Source of the DNA: DATCJA01 sp963734635
GTDB lineage: Bacteria; Acidobacteriota; Vicinamibacteria; Vicinamibacterales; UBA2999
Direction: 5' to 3'
Assembly (NCBI GenBank): GCA_963734635.1
Contig: CAVTIA010000004.1
Location: 202,271 to 266,270 of the forward strand
DNA length: 64,000 nt
Shown: piece by piece, positions 27,860 to 36,522 of the stretch
Layout: each line of letters begins with the position of its first letter
How positions within the stretch are numbered: position 1 is the first letter of the stretch
Position numbers and translations under genes: made by a program
The notes under the pieces: model-generated
What the model saw: only the letters and a program-made list of their open reading frames with translations
Told to the model about the DNA's origin: nothing
The model's database searches: none

Positions 27860-29044
27860 ATGGCCATGGTCACATTGCTTCGCACGCTCTTGGACCGCTA
27901 TGCGGCTCGTTGTGTGAATGTTCTTCCCGTTGTGAGCCGCGTAGCGGTCCTAGGCGCGCGAAGCGCGCCGAAAGATACTGGCAACCAGCCAAGGGGCTCC
28001 AGGGGGATATCAAGGGGCGGAGCCCCTTGGCTGGTTTGTCTGCTCGTGCCTGGGGTGATGGCGCAGGCGCCGACGCCGTCGGGCAACGACGCGGTCTTTC
28101 GCTACCGCGGCGCCGACCGTGACGCGCGCCTCGTCGAACGTGCAAAACGAGAGGGGACTCTTGTCTTGTACACGTCGCTGGCGCCGACAGAGTCGCAGCC
28201 GCTCGCCGATGCGTTCCAAAAGAAATACGGCATCAAGGTGGAGCTGTGGCGCGGGCTGTCGGATCAGGTCGTCCAGCGGGCGACCACCGAGGCGCGTGCG
28301 CGGCGGAACGCCGTCGATGTGATCGAGACCAACGGTCCCGAAATGGAGATGCTGGCGCGCGAGAAGCTGCTCGGTGAAATTCATTCGCCGCATCTTGCCG
28401 ACCTGCCGGCCGGAGCCATTCCCGCCCATCGCACATGGTTTCCCGATCGCTTCAACTTCTACGTGGTCGCGTTCAATACGACGAAAGTTCAGCGCTCGCA
28501 AATCCCGTCCACGTACGAGGGCTTTGCCGATCCCAAATGGAAGGGGCGCATCACCGTTGAAGCCACCGACGCCGCGTGGATGGCGACAATCATCAAGACG
28601 TGGGGCGTCGAGAAAGGGACGGCCTACTTCCGAAAGCTCGCGGCGCTACGGCCTGACGTCCGCACGGGCCACATCCTGCTCGCGAACCTGGTGGTGGCGG
28701 GGGAGGTGCCGGTCGCCCTCACCGCGTACAACAGCAACATCGTCTCGCTCAAGCGCAAGGGCGCGCCGATAGACTTCGTACCGGTGCAGCCGGTCGTCGC
28801 ACAGCCGCAAGGCATCGGCGTGGCGCGGAACGCGCCGCATCCGCACGCGGCCCTGCTGTTCACCGATTTCGTTCTCTCGCAGGAGGGTCAGAGACTCTTC
28901 GAGTCAATGGGGCGCGTTCCCGCAAGCAATCGAGTCAAGAGCGAGCTGAATAACTTCACGTTCACGACAATCGATTCAGCAACGGCGCTCGACGAGAAGG
29001 ACAAGTGGGAGAAGCTGTGGAACGATCTATTCCTGCGGAAGTAG
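27860..29044 (+). CDS. Extracellular solute-binding protein, Fe3+/family 1 type
   Basis: This 394-residue periplasmic binding protein probably belongs to an ABC importer. The mature part (from about residue 85) reads VERAKREGTLVLYTSLAPTE, KKYGIKVELWRGLSDQVVQR, NAVDVIETNGPEMEMLAREK and LLGEIHSPHL, and ends KWEKLWNDLFLRK. This resembles iron(III)-binding FbpA-type proteins. No permease or ATPase is adjacent. The N-terminus is odd: residues about 10-60 are read from the three-hairpin element, and the hydrophobic signal (PWLVCLLVPGVMAQA) begins in its last arm. The true start may therefore lie inside or beyond the element. The stop abuts a TACGTAG palindrome. Confidence 0.8.
   Translation: MAMVTLLRTLLDRYAARCVNVLPVVSRVAVLGARSAPKDTGNQPRGSRGISRGGAPWLVCLLVPGVMAQAPTPSGNDAVFRYRGADRDARLVERAKREGTLVLYTSLAPTESQPLADAFQKKYGIKVELWRGLSDQVVQRATTEARARRNAVDVIETNGPEMEMLAREKLLGEIHSPHLADLPAGAIPAHRTWFPDRFNFYVVAFNTTKVQRSQIPSTYEGFADPKWKGRITVEATDAAWMATIIKTWGVEKGTAYFRKLAALRPDVRTGHILLANLVVAGEVPVALTAYNSNIVSLKRKGAPIDFVPVQPVVAQPQGIGVARNAPHPHAALLFTDFVLSQEGQRLFESMGRVPASNRVKSELNNFTFTTIDSATALDEKDKWEKLWNDLFLRK
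27892..28036 (+). repeat. Three-hairpin AGATACTG element, copy B (inside the solute-binding protein frame)
   Basis: The first stem is GGACCGCTATGCGGCTC (27892-27908) with its near-perfect complement at 27934-27950 (16 of 17). The second is GGCGCGCGAAGCGCGCC (27953-27969). The linker AAAGATACTGGCAA is followed by the third stem, AACCAGCCAAGGGGCT (27983-27998) with a perfect 16-base complement at 28021-28036. The order and linker match copies A and C. It lies in frame at the start of the 27860 gene. Confidence 0.88.
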
Positions 29045-29070
29045 TACGTAGTGTCCGGCTTTAGCCGGAC
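29045..29070 (+). repeat. TACGTAGTGTCCGG palindrome abutting a stop codon
   Basis: A full consensus copy, TACGTAGTGTCCGGCTTTAG plus CCGGAC, begins at the base after the TAG stop of the solute-binding protein gene. It ends just before AGGAG, the ribosome site of the next gene. It may act as a terminator-like or mRNA-stabilising hairpin. Confidence 0.9.
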
Positions 29071-29082
29071 CAGGAGCAATTC

Positions 29083-30204
29083 ATGCGATCAACCTTAATG
29101 CTCGTCTCAGTATGTGCCTTCTTCGCCGCCACCGCGTTCGGACAAGGCGGGGCGACAAAGACACTGGACATCTACGTCATCGATGTCGAAGGCGGCAATG
29201 CCCAGTTGTATGTGACCCCGTCCGGGGAGTCGATCCTCATCGACACGGGGAACGGCGGTGCAGCCGCCGCGCGTGACGCCGATCGAATCATGGCAGCCGT
29301 GAAGGCTGCGGGCCTCACGCGGATCGATCGTGTGATCACCACCCACTATCATGGCGATCACATCGGCGGTCTCCCCGAACTGGCGACGCGCATTCCCATT
29401 CAGGAGTTCATCGATCACGGACCCAACGTACAGCCGGGCGGGCAGATCGATGCGGTGATGCAGCAGTATGCCGGGCTCCACGCGAAGGTCAGGCATCGCG
29501 TTGTCAAGCCTGGCGATCGAATCGACGTCAAGGATCTGGATTGGCGGATCGTCGCAGCCGGCGGGAAAGTGATCTCGACGCCGCTCCCCGGTGCCGGCGC
29601 AGCGAATCCGTATTGCGCCGGCTTCAAGCGGCACGACGTGAATCCTGTCTCAGGTCAGCCTGTCGGCAACACTGAAGACGAGCAGTCGGTCGGGAGTCAG
29701 GTGACGTTTGGAAGGTTCCGGCTGCTGTATCTGGGTGACTTCACCTGGAACCTGGAGTTCGACCTCAATTGTCCGGTCAACCGCATCGGCCAGGTCGATG
29801 TGTTGGTCGCGTCACGGCACGGGCAGCCAAGCTCCAACTCCGAAGCGCTCGTGCACGCCGTTCGGCCGCGCGTCACCATCATGAACAACGGCACGCGCAA
29901 GGGCGGACAGCCGGACGCGATGAAGGTACTGCTCAACTCTCCCGGTCTGCAGGATCTATGGCAGGTGCATTTCTCCTTGCTCGGAGGCCAGGAGTACACA
30001 GTCCCGGGAATGTTTATCGCCAACGTGTACGACAACCAGCAACCTGCCGTGCCCGTGGCGCCGATCACGCTGCCGCCGCCCGGCACCGAAGCGCCACCGC
30101 CGCCCCCACACAACGGGCCCGCGTACTGGATCAAGGTGTCGGCACAGACGGATGGCACGTTCACGGTCACGAATGGCCGGAACGGTTTCAGCAAGAAGTA
30201 TTAA
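29083..30204 (+). CDS. Exported metallo-beta-lactamase-fold hydrolase
   Basis: This 373-residue protein has a signal peptide ending TAFGQ. The MBL core starts LDIYVIDVEGGNAQLYVTPS, then SILIDTGNGG and the zinc motif THYHGDHIGGL (HxHxDH). It continues LYLGDFTWNLEFDLNCP and DVLVASRHGQPSSNSEALVH. This arrangement resembles the ComEC-type hydrolase domain, here as a free exported enzyme. The C-terminus has a Pro-rich linker and a short beta tail (WIKVSAQTDGTFTVTNGRNG). AGGAG lies six bases before the ATG. It is paralogous to, and convergent with, the next gene; the stop codons overlap in TTAA at 30201-30204. Substrate unknown. Confidence 0.85.
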   Translation: MRSTLMLVSVCAFFAATAFGQGGATKTLDIYVIDVEGGNAQLYVTPSGESILIDTGNGGAAAARDADRIMAAVKAAGLTRIDRVITTHYHGDHIGGLPELATRIPIQEFIDHGPNVQPGGQIDAVMQQYAGLHAKVRHRVVKPGDRIDVKDLDWRIVAAGGKVISTPLPGAGAANPYCAGFKRHDVNPVSGQPVGNTEDEQSVGSQVTFGRFRLLYLGDFTWNLEFDLNCPVNRIGQVDVLVASRHGQPSSNSEALVHAVRPRVTIMNNGTRKGGQPDAMKVLLNSPGLQDLWQVHFSLLGGQEYTVPGMFIANVYDNQQPAVPVAPITLPPPGTEAPPPPPHNGPAYWIKVSAQTDGTFTVTNGRNGFSKKY

Positions 30205-31224
30205 CGCGCGCTATAGGTTCTCGTCATGCCCGTGCGGCCGTTGGTCATCGTGAACGATCCATCCGCGCGCGCCGAGAGCTTCAGCCAGTGCCCGGCGTCG
30301 GCTTCGCCGACATTGGCAATGAACGGCTGGTCCACGTTCTCCTGCGTGCCGAGAAACGACTGGTGAAGCTGCCACACATCTTCGATGCCGGGCGAGGCAC
30401 GAAGCGTCCGGACGATCGGTTGGACGACGGCCTTCTTCGGCCCGTTGTTCGTCACGGCCACGCGAGGACGGATGGCGTGCACGAAGGTTGCCGATCCCGC
30501 CTCGTCATCGCCGTGCTGCGATGCCAGGAGTACGTCGACTTCGCCGATGCGATTGGTCGGGCAGACCAACCCGTACTCCTGGTTCCACGAGAGGTCACCC
30601 AGATTGATCAGCCGAAACATGCCGTGGGTCACGATCGTCCCAACCGAATGCGCGTCGTCGCTGGTCTCGTCCTTCATCGGCTTGAAGTCGGCGCAGAGAG
30701 GATTGGGCGTACCGCCCCTTTCGAGCGGCACGCTCAGCAGACCCCCCGCTGAGGCGACCACCTGGACGGTCATGCCATTGATAGGGATTCGGTCGCCAGC
30801 CCTGACCGGAAGGTGCGCACCTTTGTCCCGGGTCTGCACGTAGGTTTCATACAGAGCGGCCTGATTGCCGCGTTCAGAAGTCGGCCCGTGGTCTACGAAC
30901 GTGCGGATCGGGATCCTCTGGGCGAGTTGCGGCACGCCGCCCACGTGGTCACTGTGATAGTGCGTCACCACCAGATAATCGATCCGAGCGAGCCCTGCGT
31001 TCTTGACCGCGGCGGCGATTCGACCGGCGTCACGCCCGTCGAAGCCGGGATAACCGGCATCGACGAGCATCGACTCGCCGGATGGCGAGATGTACAGCGT
31101 CGCGTGTCCCGCCTTCGACATCGATGAAGTACACGTCGAGAGTTCTTTCGGGCTGCTGCGCGAAGGGCCTGACCGCCAGGAGCAGTAGCGCAGGGAGAAG
31201 AAGAATGACGAAGGATATGCGCAT
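30201..31224 (-). CDS. Exported metallo-beta-lactamase-fold hydrolase, paralogue (one frameshift)
   Basis: This protein of about 340 residues is clearly related to the 29083 product. The signal peptide is MRISFVILLLPALLLLAV, followed by RTLDVYFIDVEGG. After an indel near 31105 comes ATLYISPSGESMLVDAGYPG, the zinc motif THYHSDHVGGV, FRLINLGDLSWNQEYGLVCP, and the C-terminal tail WLKLSARADGSFTMTNGRTG. It lacks the Pro-rich linker of its paralogue. The two genes face each other and share a four-base stop overlap, so they arose by inverted duplication or were brought together. Reaction and substrate are unknown. Confidence 0.82.
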
Positions 31225-31288
31225 CAGAAGACCTCCCCGGACGTACCGCGGAATTCGGTGTTGTCCGCGCTATAGGTGCGGGAGTATA

Positions 31289-31412
31289 AACCGGCCAAGG
31301 GCTCGCTCTTGACATCGCGGGACGAGCCCTTGGCCGGTTGGCAGTATCTACTCCCACCCCACGGCGCAGGCGTGCGCCGTGGGGACCCCGGGCTTGGCGC
31401 GCTCCGCGCGCC
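31289..31412 (-). repeat. Three-hairpin AGATACTG element, copy C
   Basis: Read on the minus strand the order is GGCGCGCGGAGCGCGCC (31396-31412), an added perfect 12-bp hairpin CCCCACGGCGCA/TGCGCCGTGGGG (31357-31384), the linker AGATACTGCC, and a perfect 17-bp stem AACCGGCCAAGGGCTCG/CGAGCCCTTGGCCGGTT (31289-31339). The outer first stem of copies A and B is not seen. It lies between the divergent MBL and cytochrome c genes. Confidence 0.87.
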
Positions 31413-31449
31413 TGGATTTGATCGGTGCAGTGATGTATCGGAGGTATCG

Positions 31450-31897
31450 ATGACGCGGACGGGTGCGGGAGTACCTGATCCTGCTGCTGGTGATGCCGCT
31501 GGTTGTGTCGGGCCGGCAGACCGGCGCGACAAGGCTACCCTTGGCCATTACCGACAAGGCAGCGGTCCAGGAATGGAGCCGAACGCTCTGGGAGGGCCCG
31601 CTCGATCCCAAGCTGCCGAGCGATACGGAGTTTCTCCTCTCACTCAGTGAGACGGAGCTGTTGGGGCGCTTTCGTTTCAAGCAGCGGTGCGCCCTCTGTC
31701 ATGCCGCCCAGACGACATTGTCGACGGTCACGTGGGGACCGCTGCTCACGCGTCGCAACGTCGACGGACGCGAGGCCGCCGTCCGCCGGCACATCCTCGA
31801 AGGGTCGCCGCGGATGCCTGCGTTCAAATACACACTCGACACTCCGACGCTCGACGCCATCCTCGCGTATCTGAAGAGAGTGGAGCGCCTCCCATGA
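31450..31897 (+). CDS. Small exported cytochrome c (frameshift at N-terminus)
   Basis: This protein of about 148 residues has one haem-binding motif, CALCH (KQRCALCHAAQTTLSTVTWG), and an HILEGSPRMPAFKYTL segment with a methionine in the usual axial position. The ATG at 31450 follows GGAGG by six bases. One indel before about 31470 is needed to enter the main frame, which carries the hydrophobic export signal YLILLLVMPLVVS. The stop overlaps the next start as ATGA. It probably passes electrons with the 31894 protein. Confidence 0.78.
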
Positions 31898-33825
31898 CAG
31901 GTCGACACATCGTTCTCGTGCTTGGCGCTGTCACCCTCTTGTGGATGACGGCCATCTTCGGTACGACAAGTCGGGCCGCCGGCGACACAGTGCTGACAGG
32001 AAGGATTACCGGCCCGTCAGGCGCGCAGATGGAGGGCGTTATCGTCTCGGCGCGCCAGTTCGGCAAGACCTTCACGACGAGCGTCTTCACCGACGCGGCG
32101 GGCGAGTACTACTTTCCGCGCATGGAAGAGGGGAAATACAACATCTGGGCGCAGGCCGTCGGCTACGACGCCGGCATCGTCGAGGGCATCTCTGTGGGAC
32201 CCTCGGTGCACCGGCAGCATTTTTCGCTCAAGGCGCTCGAGAACTTCGAGATGCAGTTGCGGGGCGATGAGTGGACGGCATCGCTGCCCGAAGACACGCC
32301 GCACGACCGGAAGATGAAGGAAGTCTTCCGTCTGAACTGCTTCGGCGGCTGTCACTCCCCCTCGCATGCGCTCAAGGATCGCTACGACGAACAGGGCTGG
32401 AAGATCCTCATCGACAAGATGAGCCGCATTGCCACGCCTGGCACGTACACGCTCGCTGAGGATCGCAATGTCGCACCGTTGATGCACTACTACAAGGACG
32501 AGCTGGCCGCGTGGCTGGCGCGTGTCCGTGGACCAGCGCCGACCAGGCTGACGCTCAAGCCGCGTCCGCGCGCGAAAGGGGAGGCGACGCTGGCCCTTTA
32601 CCGCGAGTACGACAGCTCGCCGCCCGGCTTCGGTGTGCCGCTTTATAACGACGGCAGTCTGTGGCAGCTCGGTCCCGCTAACAAGACGGACCTCAAGAAC
32701 ATGGGACCGCTCCGCGCCACGATAGACCTCGACGGCAACCCATGGTTCACTGGCCGGGCGCGCGGCTACTGGACCATCGCGAAGATCGATTGGAAGACCG
32801 GGAAGATCACCGGCTACAAGGTGACCAATGACAACGGGGCAGTGGTCGATGGCGGCGAGATGATCACCGACCGGCAGGGCATCGTCTGGACGATGGCTGC
32901 TGGGAAGTTGGTGAAGATCGATCGCACCGGTCGGATGGAGCTGATCGAGATCCCGGAACCCGAGACGGTCCGCCGCGCTCAGGGCACAACCATTCCGGCC
33001 GCAAGCCGTGGCAAGGAGCGCATCTGGTGGGAGGACGGCCCGCGTCCGGTTGTCTGCTCGGGTGGGATCTGCCAGAACCCGCCAACAGTTTTCTACGCAT
33101 TCGAGCCGTCCACGGGCCGATGGGCCGTGTACGACAACCCCCCGGCACCGGCGGGCATGAAGGCCTTCAGCGACGTCTATAACGTCACCAGCATGGGCGA
33201 CGCCGACGGTAACGGCTGGTGGGCGCAGTTTGCCACCGACGTGATCGTCAAGGCCGACGGCAGCGCGCCCGGCAAGGTCGTTACGATCAAGATTCCCGAA
33301 CGGAAGAATCCCGCGTGGGATCTCTTCACCGGAGACGATCGGCGCATCTTCGAAATGATGGGCGGGTCGGAGCCTCATACGCGAGGCATGCCGAATCAAC
33401 ACTCGATGCGAATGGTCGGCGCCGGACCAGGGCCGACCGATTCGATGTGGGGCGTCGGTTGGTTCAGCAGCGATCTGATTCGCGTGAACATCCGCACGAA
33501 CCGGCTGACGGTGTACAACGCACCGGCGCCCGACTGCGGCTCCTACCAGACCTGGACCGATCCTCGCGGCGAGGTGTGGACCGTGTGTCAGAGCTCGGCG
33601 CACCTCCGGCGCTTCAATCCGGCAACCGAGCGGTGGACGATCTACGACATGCCGACGATGAACATCGAGGCGCACGCGATGGGGATGGCGCCCGGGCTCG
33701 TGAACGGACGCGTCCGTATGGTGGTTCCGTCGTGGACCAACAGCAAGACCATCCTGATGGAAGTGCGGACGCCCGAGGACGTGGCGGCATTGAAAGCCGA
33801 AGTAGGGAAGACAGCCGCGCGGTAG
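31894..33825 (+). CDS. Exported Vgb-like beta-propeller protein with regulatory domain and CX3CH motif
   Basis: This is a 643-residue protein. After a signal peptide (MTGRHIVLVLGAVTLLWMTA), residues about 35-110 form a carboxypeptidase-regulatory-like domain (VLTGRITGPSGAQMEGVIVS, AAGEYYFPRMEEGKYNIWAQ). Then comes NCFGGCHSPSHA, a CX3CH sequence that may bind haem. From about residue 230 a streptogramin-lyase (Vgb)-like propeller repeats LWQLG, ITDRQGIVWTMAAGKLVKID, NGWWAQFATD and GSYQTWTDPRGEVWTVCQSS. It overlaps the cytochrome c gene by ATGA. Related proteins are often found with cytochromes in soil bacteria; its reaction is unknown. Confidence 0.8.
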   Translation: MTGRHIVLVLGAVTLLWMTAIFGTTSRAAGDTVLTGRITGPSGAQMEGVIVSARQFGKTFTTSVFTDAAGEYYFPRMEEGKYNIWAQAVGYDAGIVEGISVGPSVHRQHFSLKALENFEMQLRGDEWTASLPEDTPHDRKMKEVFRLNCFGGCHSPSHALKDRYDEQGWKILIDKMSRIATPGTYTLAEDRNVAPLMHYYKDELAAWLARVRGPAPTRLTLKPRPRAKGEATLALYREYDSSPPGFGVPLYNDGSLWQLGPANKTDLKNMGPLRATIDLDGNPWFTGRARGYWTIAKIDWKTGKITGYKVTNDNGAVVDGGEMITDRQGIVWTMAAGKLVKIDRTGRMELIEIPEPETVRRAQGTTIPAASRGKERIWWEDGPRPVVCSGGICQNPPTVFYAFEPSTGRWAVYDNPPAPAGMKAFSDVYNVTSMGDADGNGWWAQFATDVIVKADGSAPGKVVTIKIPERKNPAWDLFTGDDRRIFEMMGGSEPHTRGMPNQHSMRMVGAGPGPTDSMWGVGWFSSDLIRVNIRTNRLTVYNAPAPDCGSYQTWTDPRGEVWTVCQSSAHLRRFNPATERWTIYDMPTMNIEAHAMGMAPGLVNGRVRMVVPSWTNSKTILMEVRTPEDVAALKAEVGKTAAR

Positions 33826-33841
33826 CAGGCGAGGATCACTG

Positions 33842-34692
33842 ATGACGGCACACCACGCTCGGCGCGCGATTTCCGCGGGGAGGCTGGCCGTCGCGTCGGT
33901 TGTCATGGGCCTTGGCACATGGATGACGACTGCGACCTCTGCCCAGGCGCCACAGCCCCGCGCCTCGGTGGACACCCAGGCCGCCCAGTATCAATCGGGC
34001 TCGACGTCGATCGACGCGTACCTCGCGAGGCCGCGTGGCGCCACGCGCCGACCGGCGGTCATCGTGCTCCATGACGACCTCGGCGCGAACAGCCGATTCC
34101 GCGAGCTGGCCCAGCAGTTTGCGGAGGCGGGATTCGTCGCCCTCGCGCCGCATCTTCCATCACGCGCGAAGGTTGCAGCCTCCGAGCCGGGAGAAGGCCG
34201 TCCGCAGAGGACCGCGATCGTCGACCTCTCGTCGCCGCAGACTACGGCCGATCTCAGGGCAGCGTTCGCGTTTCTTCAGCAGGATGCAGGCGTCATCGCA
34301 GAGCGGATTTCGGCCGTTGGCGTGGGCTGGGGTGAATACCGCGTCTGGACGCTCGCTGAAAGCACGCCGGCCCTTTACCGCGCGGTTGTCTTCTACGGCG
34401 TCATCCCGACCGACGACGACCGTCTGCGAACCATCCAGACGCCGGTGCTCGGACATTACGCGGAGCTCGACTACCTCATTACGGCCCGGGTGCTCAAAAC
34501 AAAGCAGCTCCTGGGATCAAAGTTCACCTATTACATCTATCCGACGGTGCCCGGTTTCTTCGGAGGCGGCACCGGACAGATTCAGCCGGCGACGGGGGCT
34601 CGGTGATCTCGCTGCCGAGCGGGTCGCAACGCGCCTCGGCCGCAGCCGCGGCGAAGCTTGCCTGGACGAGAACGCTGGAGTTCCTGAAATAG
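33842..34692 (+). CDS. Dienelactone-hydrolase-fold protein lacking catalytic residues (one frameshift)
   Basis: This is an exported protein of about 283 residues. The signal peptide ends TSAQA. The fold is recognisable from SIDAYLARPRGATRRPAVIV, LHDDLGANSRFRELAQQFAE and GFVALAPHLPS, and, after an indel in the GGGGG run near 34593, from KLAWTRTLEFLK at the C-terminus. The nucleophile motif normally GxCxGG reads GVGWGE, and the histidine position in YPxxxH reads YPTVPGFF, so both catalytic residues appear to be missing. It may bind rather than cleave a ligand. It follows the propeller gene by 16 bases. Confidence 0.75.
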
Positions 34693-34741
34693 AACTTCGC
34701 GCAACAGCTCGCGTGCAATGAAGGTGACATGAAGGACATGG

Positions 34742-36373
34742 GTGACCCGGTGGAATCGGGTCGAGCGGCATTCAGGCGGCGTGGCGTGGTCGGACGCGTG
34801 CCGGCATTTGCAGGAGGCCGACACGACAACGCCGCTCGAAGCCGAGGATCTCGAGGCGTTGGCGACGGCCGCGTACCTCGCGGGCCGCGACGCCGAGAGC
34901 GAAGCGACGTGGAGCCGGGCGCACCAGGCATATCTGGAGCGTGGCGACCGCGAGGCCGCCGCGGGCTGCGCGGTGTGGCTGGCATTCGGGCTCTTCCACC
35001 GCGGTGCGGCGGCTCCTGGCGGCGGGTGGATCGCGAGGGCAGCTCGCCTCCTGGAGGAAGCCGGACACGACAGTGTCATTCGCGGCTATCTGCTCGTTTT
35101 CGATGCAATCCGGCGCATCGACACAGGCGATTTCTCGGGAGCTCACGCGACCTTCCAGCAGGCTTTCGAGATCGCACAACGGTTTGGGGATCGCGATCTG
35201 GCCGGGCTTGCGGGACATGGGCGAGGTCGTGCGTTGATCAGGCAGGGCCGCGTCGCCGACGGCATGACCCTGCTGGACGAGGCCATGGTGTCTGTCGTTG
35301 CCGACGAGGTGTCGCCGGTACTCGCCGGCGATATTTACTGCAGCGTACTCGAGGCATGCCGGGAGGTGTTTGACTGGCGCCGGGCGCGCGAATGGACGGC
35401 ATCGCTCACTCAGTGGTGTGGCTCACAACCCGACCTCGTGCGCTACCGCGGCGAGTGCTTGATCTATCGAGCAGAAATCCTGCAGCTGCAGGGCGACTGG
35501 CCAGAGGCGCTTCGGGACGCCCAACAGGCGTGTGAACGGCTTACGTCGGCTCCAGGGCAGCCGGCTCTCGGCGCGGCGTTCTATCGAGTCGGCGAGATCC
35601 ATCGCTTGTGCGGCGAGTTCAGCCGTGCGGACGACGCGTACCGTCAGGCGGCTCAGTCAGGACGGCGGCCCCAACCGGGTCTGGCGCTGCTTCGTCTCGC
35701 GCGCGGCGAGGCGGAGGAGGCGGCGGCGGCGCTGCGCGTCGTGCTCGACGACACAACCGAGCGACGAATCCGGGCGAGGATGCTGCCCGCGCTTGTCGAG
35801 GCCGAACTGGCGCGCGGAGAGGCAGACGCGGCGCGTGCCGCCGCGACGGAGCTCGCGGAAATCGCCGCTGTCTTCGACGCACCGGTCCTCTGGGCCTTGT
35901 GCGCACACGCCAACGGTGCCGTCCAGCTCGCGCAGGGGGATGCTCGCGGGGCGCTGACGGCGCTGCGGGACGCGTGGGCCGAAGTGGCGACAGCTCGGAA
36001 TGCCTTACGAGGAAGCCCAGACGCGCGTGTTGATGGCGGTCGCATCGGCGCGACTCGGAGACATCGACACGAGGGACATCGAAACGGATGCGGCGCGTCA
36101 GATGTTCAAACGTCTGGGCGCCGCGCGAGCGACTCGTCGGCGTAGCGGAACTCTCGCAGTCCAATGCACGGCAAGGGTGCCGCAGGACTCAGTCCGCGTG
36201 AAGAGCAGGTGCTTCGCCTCGTGGCCACGGGCAAAACGAACCGCGCCATTGCCGACGAGCTGTTCATCAGTGAAAAGACAGTGGCGCGGCATGTGAGCAA
36301 CATCTTCGACAAGCTCGGCGTATCGAGTCGCGCGGCAGCGACCGCCTACGCGTACCAGCGCGACCTGATCTGA
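34742..36373 (+). CDS. TPR-containing LuxR-family regulator (two frameshifts)
   Basis: This protein of about 543 residues has many helical TPR-like repeats (YLAGRDAESEATWSRAHQAY, AFYRVGEIHRLCGEFSRADD, ALRLARGE-type units). The C-terminal LuxR helix-turn-helix reads LSPREEQVLRLVATGKTNRA, IADELFISEKTVARHVSNIF, DKLGVSSRA. Indels near 36000 and 36150 separate the TPR part from the DNA-binding part. The start is a GTG at 34742 or an ATG at 34729 one frame away. The pattern resembles MalT/LAL-type regulators without the N-terminal ATPase. It may control the flavoprotein genes that follow. Target unknown. Confidence 0.8.
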
Positions 36374-36522
36374 GTCCAGCTACGCAGTTCTACCCATTTG
36401 CGCGAGTCGGCCGGCGATTTGGGCATTTCTGACGATGCGCGCGTTCCGGACGTCGATCTAATCGTGAGGAAGTCTCGCGCACGATTTCTCTCCAGCTCGT
36501 GCGCTCGCCGGGAGGAACGCAG

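Noticed and set aside
32017..33975. A 652-codon minus-strand open frame opposite the beta-propeller gene
   Set aside because: Composition is Arg/Pro/His-rich with no domain, and it is exactly opposite a gene with recognisable propeller repeats.
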